From: Thermoleophilia bacterium | GTDB taxonomy: Bacteria > Actinomycetota > Thermoleophilia > Gaiellales > JAICJC01 | Assembly (NCBI GenBank): GCA_025928435.1 | Contig: JAICJM010000174.1 | Location: forward strand, 1-8,631 | DNA length: 8,631 nucleotides | Reading direction: 5' to 3' | In this document: in pieces, positions 1-6,441 of the stretch | How positions within the stretch are numbered: the first letter of the stretch is position 1 | How the letters are laid out: each line of letters begins with the position of its first letter | Made by a program: the position numbers and the translations under genes | The notes under the pieces: model-generated | What the model saw: the letters and a program-made list of their open reading frames with translations, nothing else | Databases searched by the model: none | Told to the model about the DNA's origin: nothing

Positions 1-604
1 CGAGATCGGCGGCGGCGGCCCCGCGCTCCGGAACGCGGTCGCGCGCGGCGCCGCGGAGCGCCCGCAGCACGAGCCGCGCCCCGGCCCAGGCTGCCGCGTC
101 GCGGGTGCGTGTCACCGACAGCGGATCGGCCAGCGAGGTGGTGCGCGCGAGCACCCGCGCCGGCCCATCCCCGTCCAGTGTGACGAGCGCCGTCGCGGCC
201 GGGCCGCGCATGGCGACGTCGCGCGCCCGCTCGGACGGCCCACCGGGGCCGCCGTCGTCGAGCGGCGAGAGCGTCCACGTCCCCAGGCGGGGCGCCGGCC
301 CCGTCCATCCCCGCCTCTCCGGCGGCAGAAACGACACCACCACGTCCACCTCGCCGCTCGCCGGTACGGGCTCCAGGCGGGCCGGACGGAGCGCCTCCGC
401 GGCGCCGAACACGCGCGCGTCGAGCCGGTCGTAGGCCCCGCGCAGGCGCGCGGCCGCGCCGCCGTTCCCGCCGCCCCCCGGCGCGCGCACGACCGCGGCC
501 AGCTCGCACCCTTCCTCGGCGGCGATCCGCCCGCCCGTCCAGGCGATCCACTCGGGCACCGCCAGGTCGGCGACCACGAGCCCGACCCGCAGCGGCTCAG
601 CCAC
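1..604 (-). CDS. Partial gene: formyltransferase-like protein of exopolysaccharide loci (3' end outside window)
   Basis: I read an open frame from a GTG at 604-602 to the left edge with no stop: 201 residues, beginning MAEPLRVGLVVADLAVPEWI. From memory of the family it resembles proteins of polysaccharide clusters with a formyltransferase-like fold, related to the N-terminal part of plant GINT1-type proteins. Matching parts are the opening RVGLVVADLAVPEW (about residues 6-19), a short linker then YDRLDARVF (58-66), RLGTWTLSP (106-114) where relatives have a G-x-W-S-x-H-H segment, and DPLSVTRTRDAAAW (160-173). The middle is shorter than in the relatives I recall, and the histidines are absent. 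Its start overlaps the stop of the upstream glycosyltransferase by 8 bases (GTGGCTGA, 597-604) and has no strong Shine-Dalgarno, so translation is probably coupled. The reading frame is well supported. The family is a recollection and the biochemical role is unknown. Transfer of a modifying group to the polysaccharide is only one possibility. Confidence 0.6.
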   Translation of the reverse strand, partial: MAEPLRVGLVVADLAVPEWIAWTGGRIAAEEGCELAAVVRAPGGGGNGGAAARLRGAYDRLDARVFGAAEALRPARLEPVPASGEVDVVVSFLPPERRGWTGPAPRLGTWTLSPLDDGGPGGPSERARDVAMRGPAATALVTLDGDGPARVLARTTSLADPLSVTRTRDAAAWAGARLVLRALRGAARDRVPERGAAAADL

Positions 605-1796
605 CGGGCGCCCCGAGCAGCCGCTCGTAGCCGGCGACCAGGCGCGGGCCGCCGGCCCGCTCCCAGCTGACCCGCTCGCGGAAGCGCTCGCGCGCCGCCG
701 CACCCAGCCGCCGGCCCCGCGCGGGGTCGGTGAGCAGGGAGCGGACGGCGGTCGCGAGCCCCGCGGCCGTCATGTCGGGCGCGTACTCCAGCGTGTCGCC
801 CGCCAGCCGCTCGGTCTGCGGCAGGCGGTGCGCCGCGGTCGGCGCCCCCGCCGACATGTACTCGACCACCTTCACGAACGTCGCCAGGCGGTTGAAGGCC
901 GAGTCGACCTCCGGCGCCACGCAGGCGTCGGCCGAGCGGACGAGCGAGGCGATCCGGTCGCGGTCGCGCACGAACCCGAGCCACTCGAAGCAGCCGGCCA
1001 CTCCGCGCTCGCGCGCGCGCCGCTGCACCGCCTCGAGCGCCGACCCGGCGCCGGCGACCACGACACGCACGCGCCCGGGCAGGCCGAGCTCGGCCACGGC
1101 GTCGACGAGACGGTCGACGTTGTCCTGCTCGCCGATGGTGCCGACGTAGGCGAGCAGGTGGTCGGCGCCGTCCCGCCAGCGTGCGTCGGGCGCCACCTCG
1201 GGGAGCGACCAGCCGTTGGGGACGACCTCGCTGTCACCGCGCAGAAGCCCGTCCCGCTCCGCCCGGGCGCGGTACTCGGCGTTCGCGAACACGACCAGGC
1301 CGGCGGCGGCGAAGCTCCACCGCTCGATCCGCCGCGCCGTCGTCATCAGCGGACGGCGTAGGGGCGTCTGCGGGAACTTCTCCTCGAGCAGGACGGGCGC
1401 GGCGTCGTGCTGGTCGAACACGAACCGGGGGGTCGAGCCCTGCACGGGCCGCAGGGCTCGCCGGGCCAGGAAGAGGTTGTCGGGCGGGTTGCCCGCGTGC
1501 ACGGCCGCAACCGGCGCCCGCCGCGCCGCCCGCCGCAGGGCGAGCAGCGCCCGCGCCATCGCCTGCTGCTGCTCGCGCACCTGGCCGACGACGCCGCGGC
1601 CCTCGCGGGGCTGCGGGAAGAGCTCGAGATGCACCCCGGCCGCCGCCATCTCCCGCAGGGTCCAGGGCGAGCGGCTCCCGCCGACGAGCGTGACGTTGTA
1701 GCCGGCCTCGGCCAGCGTCTCCGCCTCGCGCCGTGGGCGCAGGTCGACCTCGAGCGGGGCGTTCTGGTTCACGATCACGACGTGCGGCGCGCTCAC
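597..1796 (-). CDS. GT4-family glycosyltransferase (WbuB-like, FDQHD type)
   Basis: A 399-residue protein, normal length for a GT-B glycosyltransferase of family GT4, expected to transfer a sugar from a nucleotide donor to the growing lipid-linked oligosaccharide on the cytoplasmic side of the membrane. The acceptor half has FVFDQHD (125-131), the signature of a GT4 subgroup found in O-antigen and exopolysaccharide loci. The donor half has the nucleotide-sugar region LAYVGTIGEQDNVDRLVDA (215-233). It also has the loop APEVDSAFNRLATFVKVVEYM (295-314 and M314), ending at the family glutamate E312 with K309 before it. The first family glutamate corresponds to the segment near E296. The start is the GTG at 1796-1794, which overlaps the previous stop as GTGA (1793-1796). 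A longer frame continues upstream but lies inside the preceding gene, in a different frame, and is shadow. The donor and acceptor sugars cannot be read from the sequence. Confidence 0.92.
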   Translation of the reverse strand: MSAPHVVIVNQNAPLEVDLRPRREAETLAEAGYNVTLVGGSRSPWTLREMAAAGVHLELFPQPREGRGVVGQVREQQQAMARALLALRRAARRAPVAAVHAGNPPDNLFLARRALRPVQGSTPRFVFDQHDAAPVLLEEKFPQTPLRRPLMTTARRIERWSFAAAGLVVFANAEYRARAERDGLLRGDSEVVPNGWSLPEVAPDARWRDGADHLLAYVGTIGEQDNVDRLVDAVAELGLPGRVRVVVAGAGSALEAVQRRARERGVAGCFEWLGFVRDRDRIASLVRSADACVAPEVDSAFNRLATFVKVVEYMSAGAPTAAHRLPQTERLAGDTLEYAPDMTAAGLATAVRSLLTDPARGRRLGAAARERFRERVSWERAGGPRLVAGYERLLGAPGG

Positions 1797-2905
1797 CGGC
1801 CCACCGCCCCGAGGAGCTCGGCGTAGCTGGCGGTCATCGCGTCGATCGAGAAGGCCCGCCGCTGGCGGTCGCGCCCCGCCCGGCCGAGCGCCTCCGCCCG
1901 GGGGCGGTCGCGCGCAAGCGCCGCCAGCGCCGCCGCCATGTCGCCCGGCCGGTCGCGCGAGACGAGGATCCCCGTCTCGCCGTCGGCCACCGCCTCGGCC
2001 AGACCGCCAACGTCGGTGGCGACGACGGGGCGGGCGAGCGACATCGCCTCGAGGACGCTCATCGGCAGCGCCTCGACGACGCTCGTCAGGCACAGGACGT
2101 CCGCGGCGGCGATCACGTCGAGCGCGTCCGGCCGGTAGCCGAGGGCCCGCACCGCACCACCGCTGCGCGCGACCGCACCCGCGACCGCCTCGAAATCCGG
2201 GCCGGCGCCGACCACGAGCCCCCGGACGGCGGGCTCGATCGCGTGGGCCGCCGCCACCCCCTCGACGAATGCCGCCGCCCGCTTCTCGGGCCGCAGCGCG
2301 GCGACCAGCACCGCCAGGAACTCCTCCGGCGCGACGCCCAGCTCGGCCCGCACCGCTGCGCGCGGGCGTACGGCCGGGTCGGAGGCAACGCCGTTGGGGA
2401 TCACGCGGATCGCGCCGCTCGGATAGCCGTCGCGGATGAGGTGCTCGCGCTGGCTGCGGGCGACGGCGACGACGGCCGCGACGTGCGGCCGCACCGGCCG
2501 CAGCAGCGCCCGCTGGTGGCGGCGCAGCGGGCGCACGCCCAGCGGGTCGGGTCCGAGATGCTCGGTGACGACGTGCGCGGCCCCTTGCCGCCGCGCGACC
2601 GCGTGCCCGACGAGGTGCGCGCTCACGTCGCGGCTGACCACGACCGAGGAGCTGGGGCCCGCCAGCCGCAGCGCCCGGGCGAGCCCGGCCGGATCGGCGC
2701 GGTTGCCGAGGCGGGCGCAGGCAACGGGGACGCCGTCGGCGCGGAGCTCGTCGAAGTAGGCGCCGCGGCCGTCCAGCGTAACGACGCCGACGTCGAAGCC
2801 GCGCCCCGCCAGGGCCGGGACGAGCCCGAGCCACTGCCGTTCCGCCCCGCCGGCCTCCAGGTTCGGGCACACGAACAGGAGCCGCGGGCGCCCGTTCTGC
2901 GTCAT
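1793..2905 (-). CDS. GT4-family glycosyltransferase (GGAER type)
   Basis: A 370-residue GT-B retaining glycosyltransferase. The N-terminal domain opens with LLFVCPNLEAGGAERQ (9-24); the GGAER loop is typical of GT4 enzymes. The linker contains VIPNGV (168-173), the usual segment just before the donor domain. The donor domain has LRPEKR (204-209), VVGAGPD (231-237) and LGYRPD (255-260). The E-x7-E motif that binds the nucleotide sugar is intact, E278 to E286 in EALPMSVLE, followed by ARPVVATDVGG (291-301). The start is the ATG at 2905-2903, which overlaps the upstream stop as ATGA (2902-2905). Only a weak purine-rich stretch lies upstream, so coupling to the upstream gene probably drives translation. 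There is no signal peptide or membrane segment, so it is probably cytosolic or peripheral to the membrane. It is one of three consecutive but clearly different GT4 genes, each presumably adding one residue of the repeat unit. Confidence 0.93.
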   Translation of the reverse strand: MTQNGRPRLLFVCPNLEAGGAERQWLGLVPALAGRGFDVGVVTLDGRGAYFDELRADGVPVACARLGNRADPAGLARALRLAGPSSSVVVSRDVSAHLVGHAVARRQGAAHVVTEHLGPDPLGVRPLRRHQRALLRPVRPHVAAVVAVARSQREHLIRDGYPSGAIRVIPNGVASDPAVRPRAAVRAELGVAPEEFLAVLVAALRPEKRAAAFVEGVAAAHAIEPAVRGLVVGAGPDFEAVAGAVARSGGAVRALGYRPDALDVIAAADVLCLTSVVEALPMSVLEAMSLARPVVATDVGGLAEAVADGETGILVSRDRPGDMAAALAALARDRPRAEALGRAGRDRQRRAFSIDAMTASYAELLGAVGR

Positions 2906-3876
2906 TCCGGCCGCCCCGCGAGCAGGCGGCCGTACACGGCCAGGACACGCTCGGCGATCGGGCGGCGGCCGTAGGGCTCCATGGCCGCGCGCAGCGCCGG
3001 CCCCCCGCCGGCCCGTAGCGCGTCCTCCACGGCAGCGGCCAGCGCGTCCGGGTCGCGCGCGGCCACGGCGCAGCCCGGCAGGTTCCGAACGAGGGCCGGC
3101 ACGTCGCCGACGGCGGCCGAGACGACCGGCGTCCCGCTGGCGAGCGCTTCCTTCACCGCCACTGGCGCCCCCTCGCGGATCGACGTGAGCACCGCCACGT
3201 CGGCGGCCCGCATCGCCAGGGCGACCCGGTCGCGCGCCAGCCCGTCCAGGCCGGCCGCGTGAACCTTCGGGATGCGCCGGCGCACGCGCTCGACCGTCGC
3301 GTCGAAGACGTCGACGCGCTTGTTGGCCGCCTTGGAGCGGTCGCCGCGGGCTGCCAGGAAGAGCAGCGCCGGCCCCTCGGCCGGCCAGCCCAGCTCCCGG
3401 CGCGCCGCGGCCCGGTCGCCCGGGCGGAAGCGGTCGAGGTCGACCGCGCACGGGATCACGGGCGTCGCGCCGTTCAGCCCCAGGGCCTCGGCGACGACCG
3501 GCGCCACCGCGATCGGCTGGGTGCGCCGGGCGACGGCACGCGACACCCACCGCTCCCGCGGCACCCACGCATCGCTGCCGTGGAAGGTCGTCACGACCGG
3601 CGCCCGCAGCTGGGCGGCGGCGACGGCGCCGGAGAGGCCGTAGTGGGCGTGGACGAGGTCGAAGCGGTCGCGGCGCAGCGCCCGCCGCAGGGTCGCAGCC
3701 GCCGTCAGGTAGCGGCGTCGGTCCTCGCGGCCGTCGAACGCCTGCACGCGGACGTCCGTGCCCAGGGCACGCAGATCCTCGACCTGGTCGCGCACGAAGC
3801 AGCCGAGGTGCGGCTCGGCCGCCGTCGGATACATGTTCGTGATCACCAGCACGCGGATGTCTCCGTTGCGGGGCAC
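2902..3876 (-). CDS. GT4-family glycosyltransferase (compact, TuaC-like)
   Basis: A 324-residue GT-B glycosyltransferase, shorter than the usual 370-400. The N-terminal domain begins VLVITNMYP (9-17), followed by HLGCFVRDQ (23-31), and carries VHAHYGLSG (75-83) and TTFHGSD (96-102). The hinge is VIPCAVDLDRF (140-150). In the donor domain a basic stretch with K182, K186 and R187 stands where other GT4s have the E-K-G phosphate-binding loop. The E-x7-E motif is E235 to E243 in EGAPVAVKE, followed by ALASGTPVVSAAVGDVP (244-260). The compact donor domain and V-K-E-A-L-A pattern recall the TuaC-like subgroup. I chose the GTG at 3876-3874 because AGGA lies at 3883-3886 with a 6-base spacer. The 22 bases between this gene and the previous stop (3877-3898) are the only gap in the operon, so this gene has its own ribosome entry. 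The substrate is unknown. Confidence 0.9.
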   Translation of the reverse strand: MPRNGDIRVLVITNMYPTAAEPHLGCFVRDQVEDLRALGTDVRVQAFDGREDRRRYLTAAATLRRALRRDRFDLVHAHYGLSGAVAAAQLRAPVVTTFHGSDAWVPRERWVSRAVARRTQPIAVAPVVAEALGLNGATPVIPCAVDLDRFRPGDRAAARRELGWPAEGPALLFLAARGDRSKAANKRVDVFDATVERVRRRIPKVHAAGLDGLARDRVALAMRAADVAVLTSIREGAPVAVKEALASGTPVVSAAVGDVPALVRNLPGCAVAARDPDALAAAVEDALRAGGGPALRAAMEPYGRRPIAERVLAVYGRLLAGRPE

Positions 3877-3898
3877 GGCGCGTCCTGTCAGGCGGCGG

Positions 3899-4942
3899 TC
3901 AGGCCGCCCCCTTCTGCGGCTGGAGGGCCCCCTCCGCCGCCTCGATCATGCGCACGACGTCGAGGCCGAGCTGGGGAGAGGAGCGCGGCGTCGCGCCCGA
4001 CCGGATCGCCTCGCAGAAGTCCTCCATCTGCAGCCCGATCGGCTCCGCCGGGTCGAGCCGGGGGGAGACGATGTCGCCGGCGCGGTACTTCAGATATTCG
4101 CCGAACGACTCCGGGTTGCGGGGCGCGACGCTCGAGTCGTAGACGCGCACCGGCTCGTTGCTGCAGTCGTCGTAGACCACCATCTTGTTCGAGCCGACCA
4201 CGGTCGTCCGCCGCAGCTTGCTGGGCGCGAGCCATGCGAGCTCGATGTGGGCGATCGTGCCCGAGGCGAACTCGCAGCTGATGAAGGCCACATCCTCCTG
4301 CCCCGGCACGATGCACGCCCGCCCCATCGTCATCACCCGCACCGGCCGTTCCCCCAGCCAGTAGAGCAGGATCGAGAAGTCGTGCGGCGCGAGGTCCCAG
4401 AGCACGCTCACGTCGGACTGGTGCATGCCCAGGTTGACCCGCGACATCGAGACGAAGTAGATGCTCCCGAGCTCGCCCGAGCGGATCAGGTCGCGGATCC
4501 GGGCCACGGGCGGGCTGTACAGGAAGGTGTGCCCGGGCATGAGCACGAGGTCGCGCTCCTCGGCGGTGCGGATCAGCTCCCGCGCGAGCCGCGACGAGGG
4601 TGCGAGCGGCTTCTCGACGAAGACGTGCTTGCCGGCCTCGAGGGCGCGCATGGCGATGTCGTAGTGGGTCGAGACCGGCGTGACGACGCAGACCGCGTCG
4701 AGCGCCGGATCGTCCAGCATCTCGTCCAGGTCGCACGTCTGGCGGATCGCGGGGAAGCGGCGGCCGAGCTTCTCGAGCAGGCCGCGGTGCAGATCGCACA
4801 TCCACGTCGCCTCGGCGCCCTCGAGCTCGCTCAGGTTGCGCACCAGGTTCGGGCCCCAGTAGCCCAGCCCGACGACGCCGGCGCGGACGATCGCCCCGTT
4901 CCGAGGCCCGGGCCGGAACGGCTGCGAAACCTCGAGGGTCAT
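3899..4942 (-). CDS. Gfo/Idh/MocA-family NAD(P)-dependent sugar dehydrogenase (WlbA/WbpB-like)
   Basis: A 347-residue soluble oxidoreductase of normal family length. The Rossmann dinucleotide-binding motif is GVVGLGYWGPN (22-32), with a D at 50 closing the second strand. The motif HVFVEKP (106-112) contains the family lysine K111, and WDLAPHD (182-188) contains H187 in the place of the usual catalytic histidine. The GYWGPNLVRN opening, TPVSTHY (88-94) and GHTFLYSP (137-144) are typical of the nucleotide-sugar members found in O-antigen and capsule loci, such as WlbA/WbpB, which oxidise C3 of UDP-N-acetylglucosaminuronic acid. The exact substrate here is inferred from context. The start is the ATG at 4942-4940, overlapping the upstream stop as ATGA; GGAAG at 4951-4955 with an 8-base spacer is a plausible Shine-Dalgarno. 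The usual aminotransferase and acetyltransferase partners are not in the window. Confidence 0.93.
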   Translation of the reverse strand: MTLEVSQPFRPGPRNGAIVRAGVVGLGYWGPNLVRNLSELEGAEATWMCDLHRGLLEKLGRRFPAIRQTCDLDEMLDDPALDAVCVVTPVSTHYDIAMRALEAGKHVFVEKPLAPSSRLARELIRTAEERDLVLMPGHTFLYSPPVARIRDLIRSGELGSIYFVSMSRVNLGMHQSDVSVLWDLAPHDFSILLYWLGERPVRVMTMGRACIVPGQEDVAFISCEFASGTIAHIELAWLAPSKLRRTTVVGSNKMVVYDDCSNEPVRVYDSSVAPRNPESFGEYLKYRAGDIVSPRLDPAEPIGLQMEDFCEAIRSGATPRSSPQLGLDVVRMIEAAEGALQPQKGAA

Positions 4943-6441
4943 ACCGTCGCCTTCCGCTGGCGCAGCATCTCGACGGGGGTACGGAGGATGAGGCGCAGGT
5001 CGAGCCCGAGCGACCAGCTGCGCACGTAGGCGACGTCCATCTCGAGCGCCTCGGCAAACGGGGCGTGCGCCCGCGCCTTCACCTGCCACAGGCCGGTGAT
5101 CCCGGCCGGCATCCCGAAGCGCTCGAAGTGGTGGGGGGCGAAGTGCTCGGTCTCGTAGTCGAGGCAGGGCCGCGGCCCGACGAGCGACATGTCGCCGCGC
5201 AGGACGTTCCACAGCTGGGGCAGCTCGTCGAGGCTCGAGCGCCGCAGCCACCGCCCGGTGGGGGTGATCACGTCGCGACGGTCGAGCTTGTAGAGCTCGC
5301 CGGCGGCCGCGTCGCCGTTCATCGACTGCCGGACGAAGTCCCGGTGGCCGGACGCGTCCGCGTCGGCCGTCATCGTGCGGAACTTGAGCATGGTGAAGTC
5401 GCGCATGTCCGCCCCGAGCCGGGTCTGGCGGAAGAAGACCGGGCCGGGCGTCTCTCGCGGGATGCGCCAGGCCGCCCACAGGAAGACCGGGGCCGCGAGC
5501 AGCAGGCCAAGGCTCGCGCCGGCGATGTCGATCGCCCGCTTCGCCCCCAGCGCCACCCGGGAGCGGCCGCGGGGCTCGAGGCTGACGAGCGGGATCCCCT
5601 CGACGTCGGGGAGGCCCAGGTCGGGGCCGATGATCTCGAACATGCGCGGGACGACGTCGACGCGCACGTCCTGGTGGATCAGCGGGCGGACGTGGGTGAG
5701 CACGTCGCCGTCGTTGTGCTTCGAGAAGGCGACGATGACCCGGTCGACGTCGCGCTCCCGGACGATCTCCGCCAGGTCCTCCATCACGCCGAGGACGGGG
5801 ACGCCGGCGACGTCCCGGCGGACGCGCTTCGGCGGGGTGTCCACGAAGCCGACCAGGTCGATGCCGTACTCCGGGTGGTGCAGCAGCTTGCGGGCCACGA
5901 GCTGGCCCACGTCGCCGGCGCCCACGATCAGGGCGCTCTGCGAATAGACGCTGCGACGGCCGGCGGCCGCACGCACGCCCGCCCGGCCCGCCACGACGAA
6001 CAGGGCGGCGAGCGCCGCGAAGACCACCAGGCGGGCGGTGCCCGGCTGGCCCATCCCCGTGAGCCAGGCGACGGCGAGCACGAGCCACGTGCCCGCGACC
6101 ATCAGCCGGCCGACGCTGGCCCACTCGCCGGCCCGGCCGAGCAGCTCACGCGCGGGGTCGGCCGCGTACAGCCCGTAGAGCCGGGCGCCGGCGAACCAGG
6201 CGGGGAGGGCCACGACGAAGAGCGCCAGGCCCTCCGCGTTCACGCCGTTTCGGCCCCCTACCGTCGGCACGGCGAGGATCGTCACCAGGAAGGCGGCGAC
6301 GAGCGCGACCGCGTCGCTGGCCGCGAGCAGCGAGGCGAGCGGGCCCGGGCGCGAGCGCACCGCCAGCGCAGGCGCCGCCGGCACGGCGGCCGGGAGCGGG
6401 GGCGCCTCGACCGGGGCGGCCGCCAGCTGCTCCTCAGACAC
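4939..6441 (-). CDS. Polyprenyl-phosphate sugar-1-phosphate transferase (WbaP-like initiating enzyme)
   Basis: A 500-residue membrane protein that should start polysaccharide assembly by moving a sugar-1-phosphate from a UDP-sugar to undecaprenyl phosphate. After a Pro/Ala-rich N-terminus (1-35) there are four likely membrane helices (about 37-59, 70-90, 112-128 and 135-155). A Rossmann-like domain follows, beginning ALIVGAGDVGQ (170-180). The catalytic domain starts KRAIDIAG (301-308) with the membrane-associated helix to about 325, then PGPVFFRQTRLG (332-343) and MLKFRTM (351-357). SSLDELPQLWNVLRGDMSLV (402-421) follows, holding the catalytic Asp-Glu pair D405-E406, and then GPRP (422-425) and GITGLWQV (447-454). 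This is the large monotopic phosphoglycosyltransferase layout of WbaP and its relatives. All key motifs are intact. The GTG start at 6441-6439 overlaps the kinase stop by 8 bases and has a good ribosome site. Whether the sugar is glucose, galactose or another cannot be told. Confidence 0.95.
   Translation of the reverse strand: MSEEQLAAAPVEAPPLPAAVPAAPALAVRSRPGPLASLLAASDAVALVAAFLVTILAVPTVGGRNGVNAEGLALFVVALPAWFAGARLYGLYAADPARELLGRAGEWASVGRLMVAGTWLVLAVAWLTGMGQPGTARLVVFAALAALFVVAGRAGVRAAAGRRSVYSQSALIVGAGDVGQLVARKLLHHPEYGIDLVGFVDTPPKRVRRDVAGVPVLGVMEDLAEIVRERDVDRVIVAFSKHNDGDVLTHVRPLIHQDVRVDVVPRMFEIIGPDLGLPDVEGIPLVSLEPRGRSRVALGAKRAIDIAGASLGLLLAAPVFLWAAWRIPRETPGPVFFRQTRLGADMRDFTMLKFRTMTADADASGHRDFVRQSMNGDAAAGELYKLDRRDVITPTGRWLRRSSLDELPQLWNVLRGDMSLVGPRPCLDYETEHFAPHHFERFGMPAGITGLWQVKARAHAPFAEALEMDVAYVRSWSLGLDLRLILRTPVEMLRQRKATV

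Noticed and set aside
112..984. Minus-strand open frame of 290 codons near the left edge
   Set aside because: It crosses the end of the FDQHD glycosyltransferase and is Arg-rich without domains. The correct frame there is the one starting at 604, which runs off the window.
1797..2948. N-terminal extension that would fuse 384 extra residues to the FDQHD glycosyltransferase (597-1796)
   Set aside because: The extra part is low-complexity Arg/Gly/Ala sequence in another frame of the GGAER glycosyltransferase gene. The real domain begins at the GTG that overlaps the upstream stop.
2906..3568. N-terminal extension of the GGAER glycosyltransferase frame up to 3568
   Set aside because: Arg/Gly-rich shadow of the TuaC-like glycosyltransferase. 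The GT4 fold begins at the ATG at 2905 with LLFVCPN.
4943..6124. N-terminal extension of the Gfo/Idh/MocA dehydrogenase frame up to 6124
   Set aside because: It is read out of frame from the sugar phosphotransferase gene and has no motifs. The Rossmann domain starts just after the ATG at 4942.
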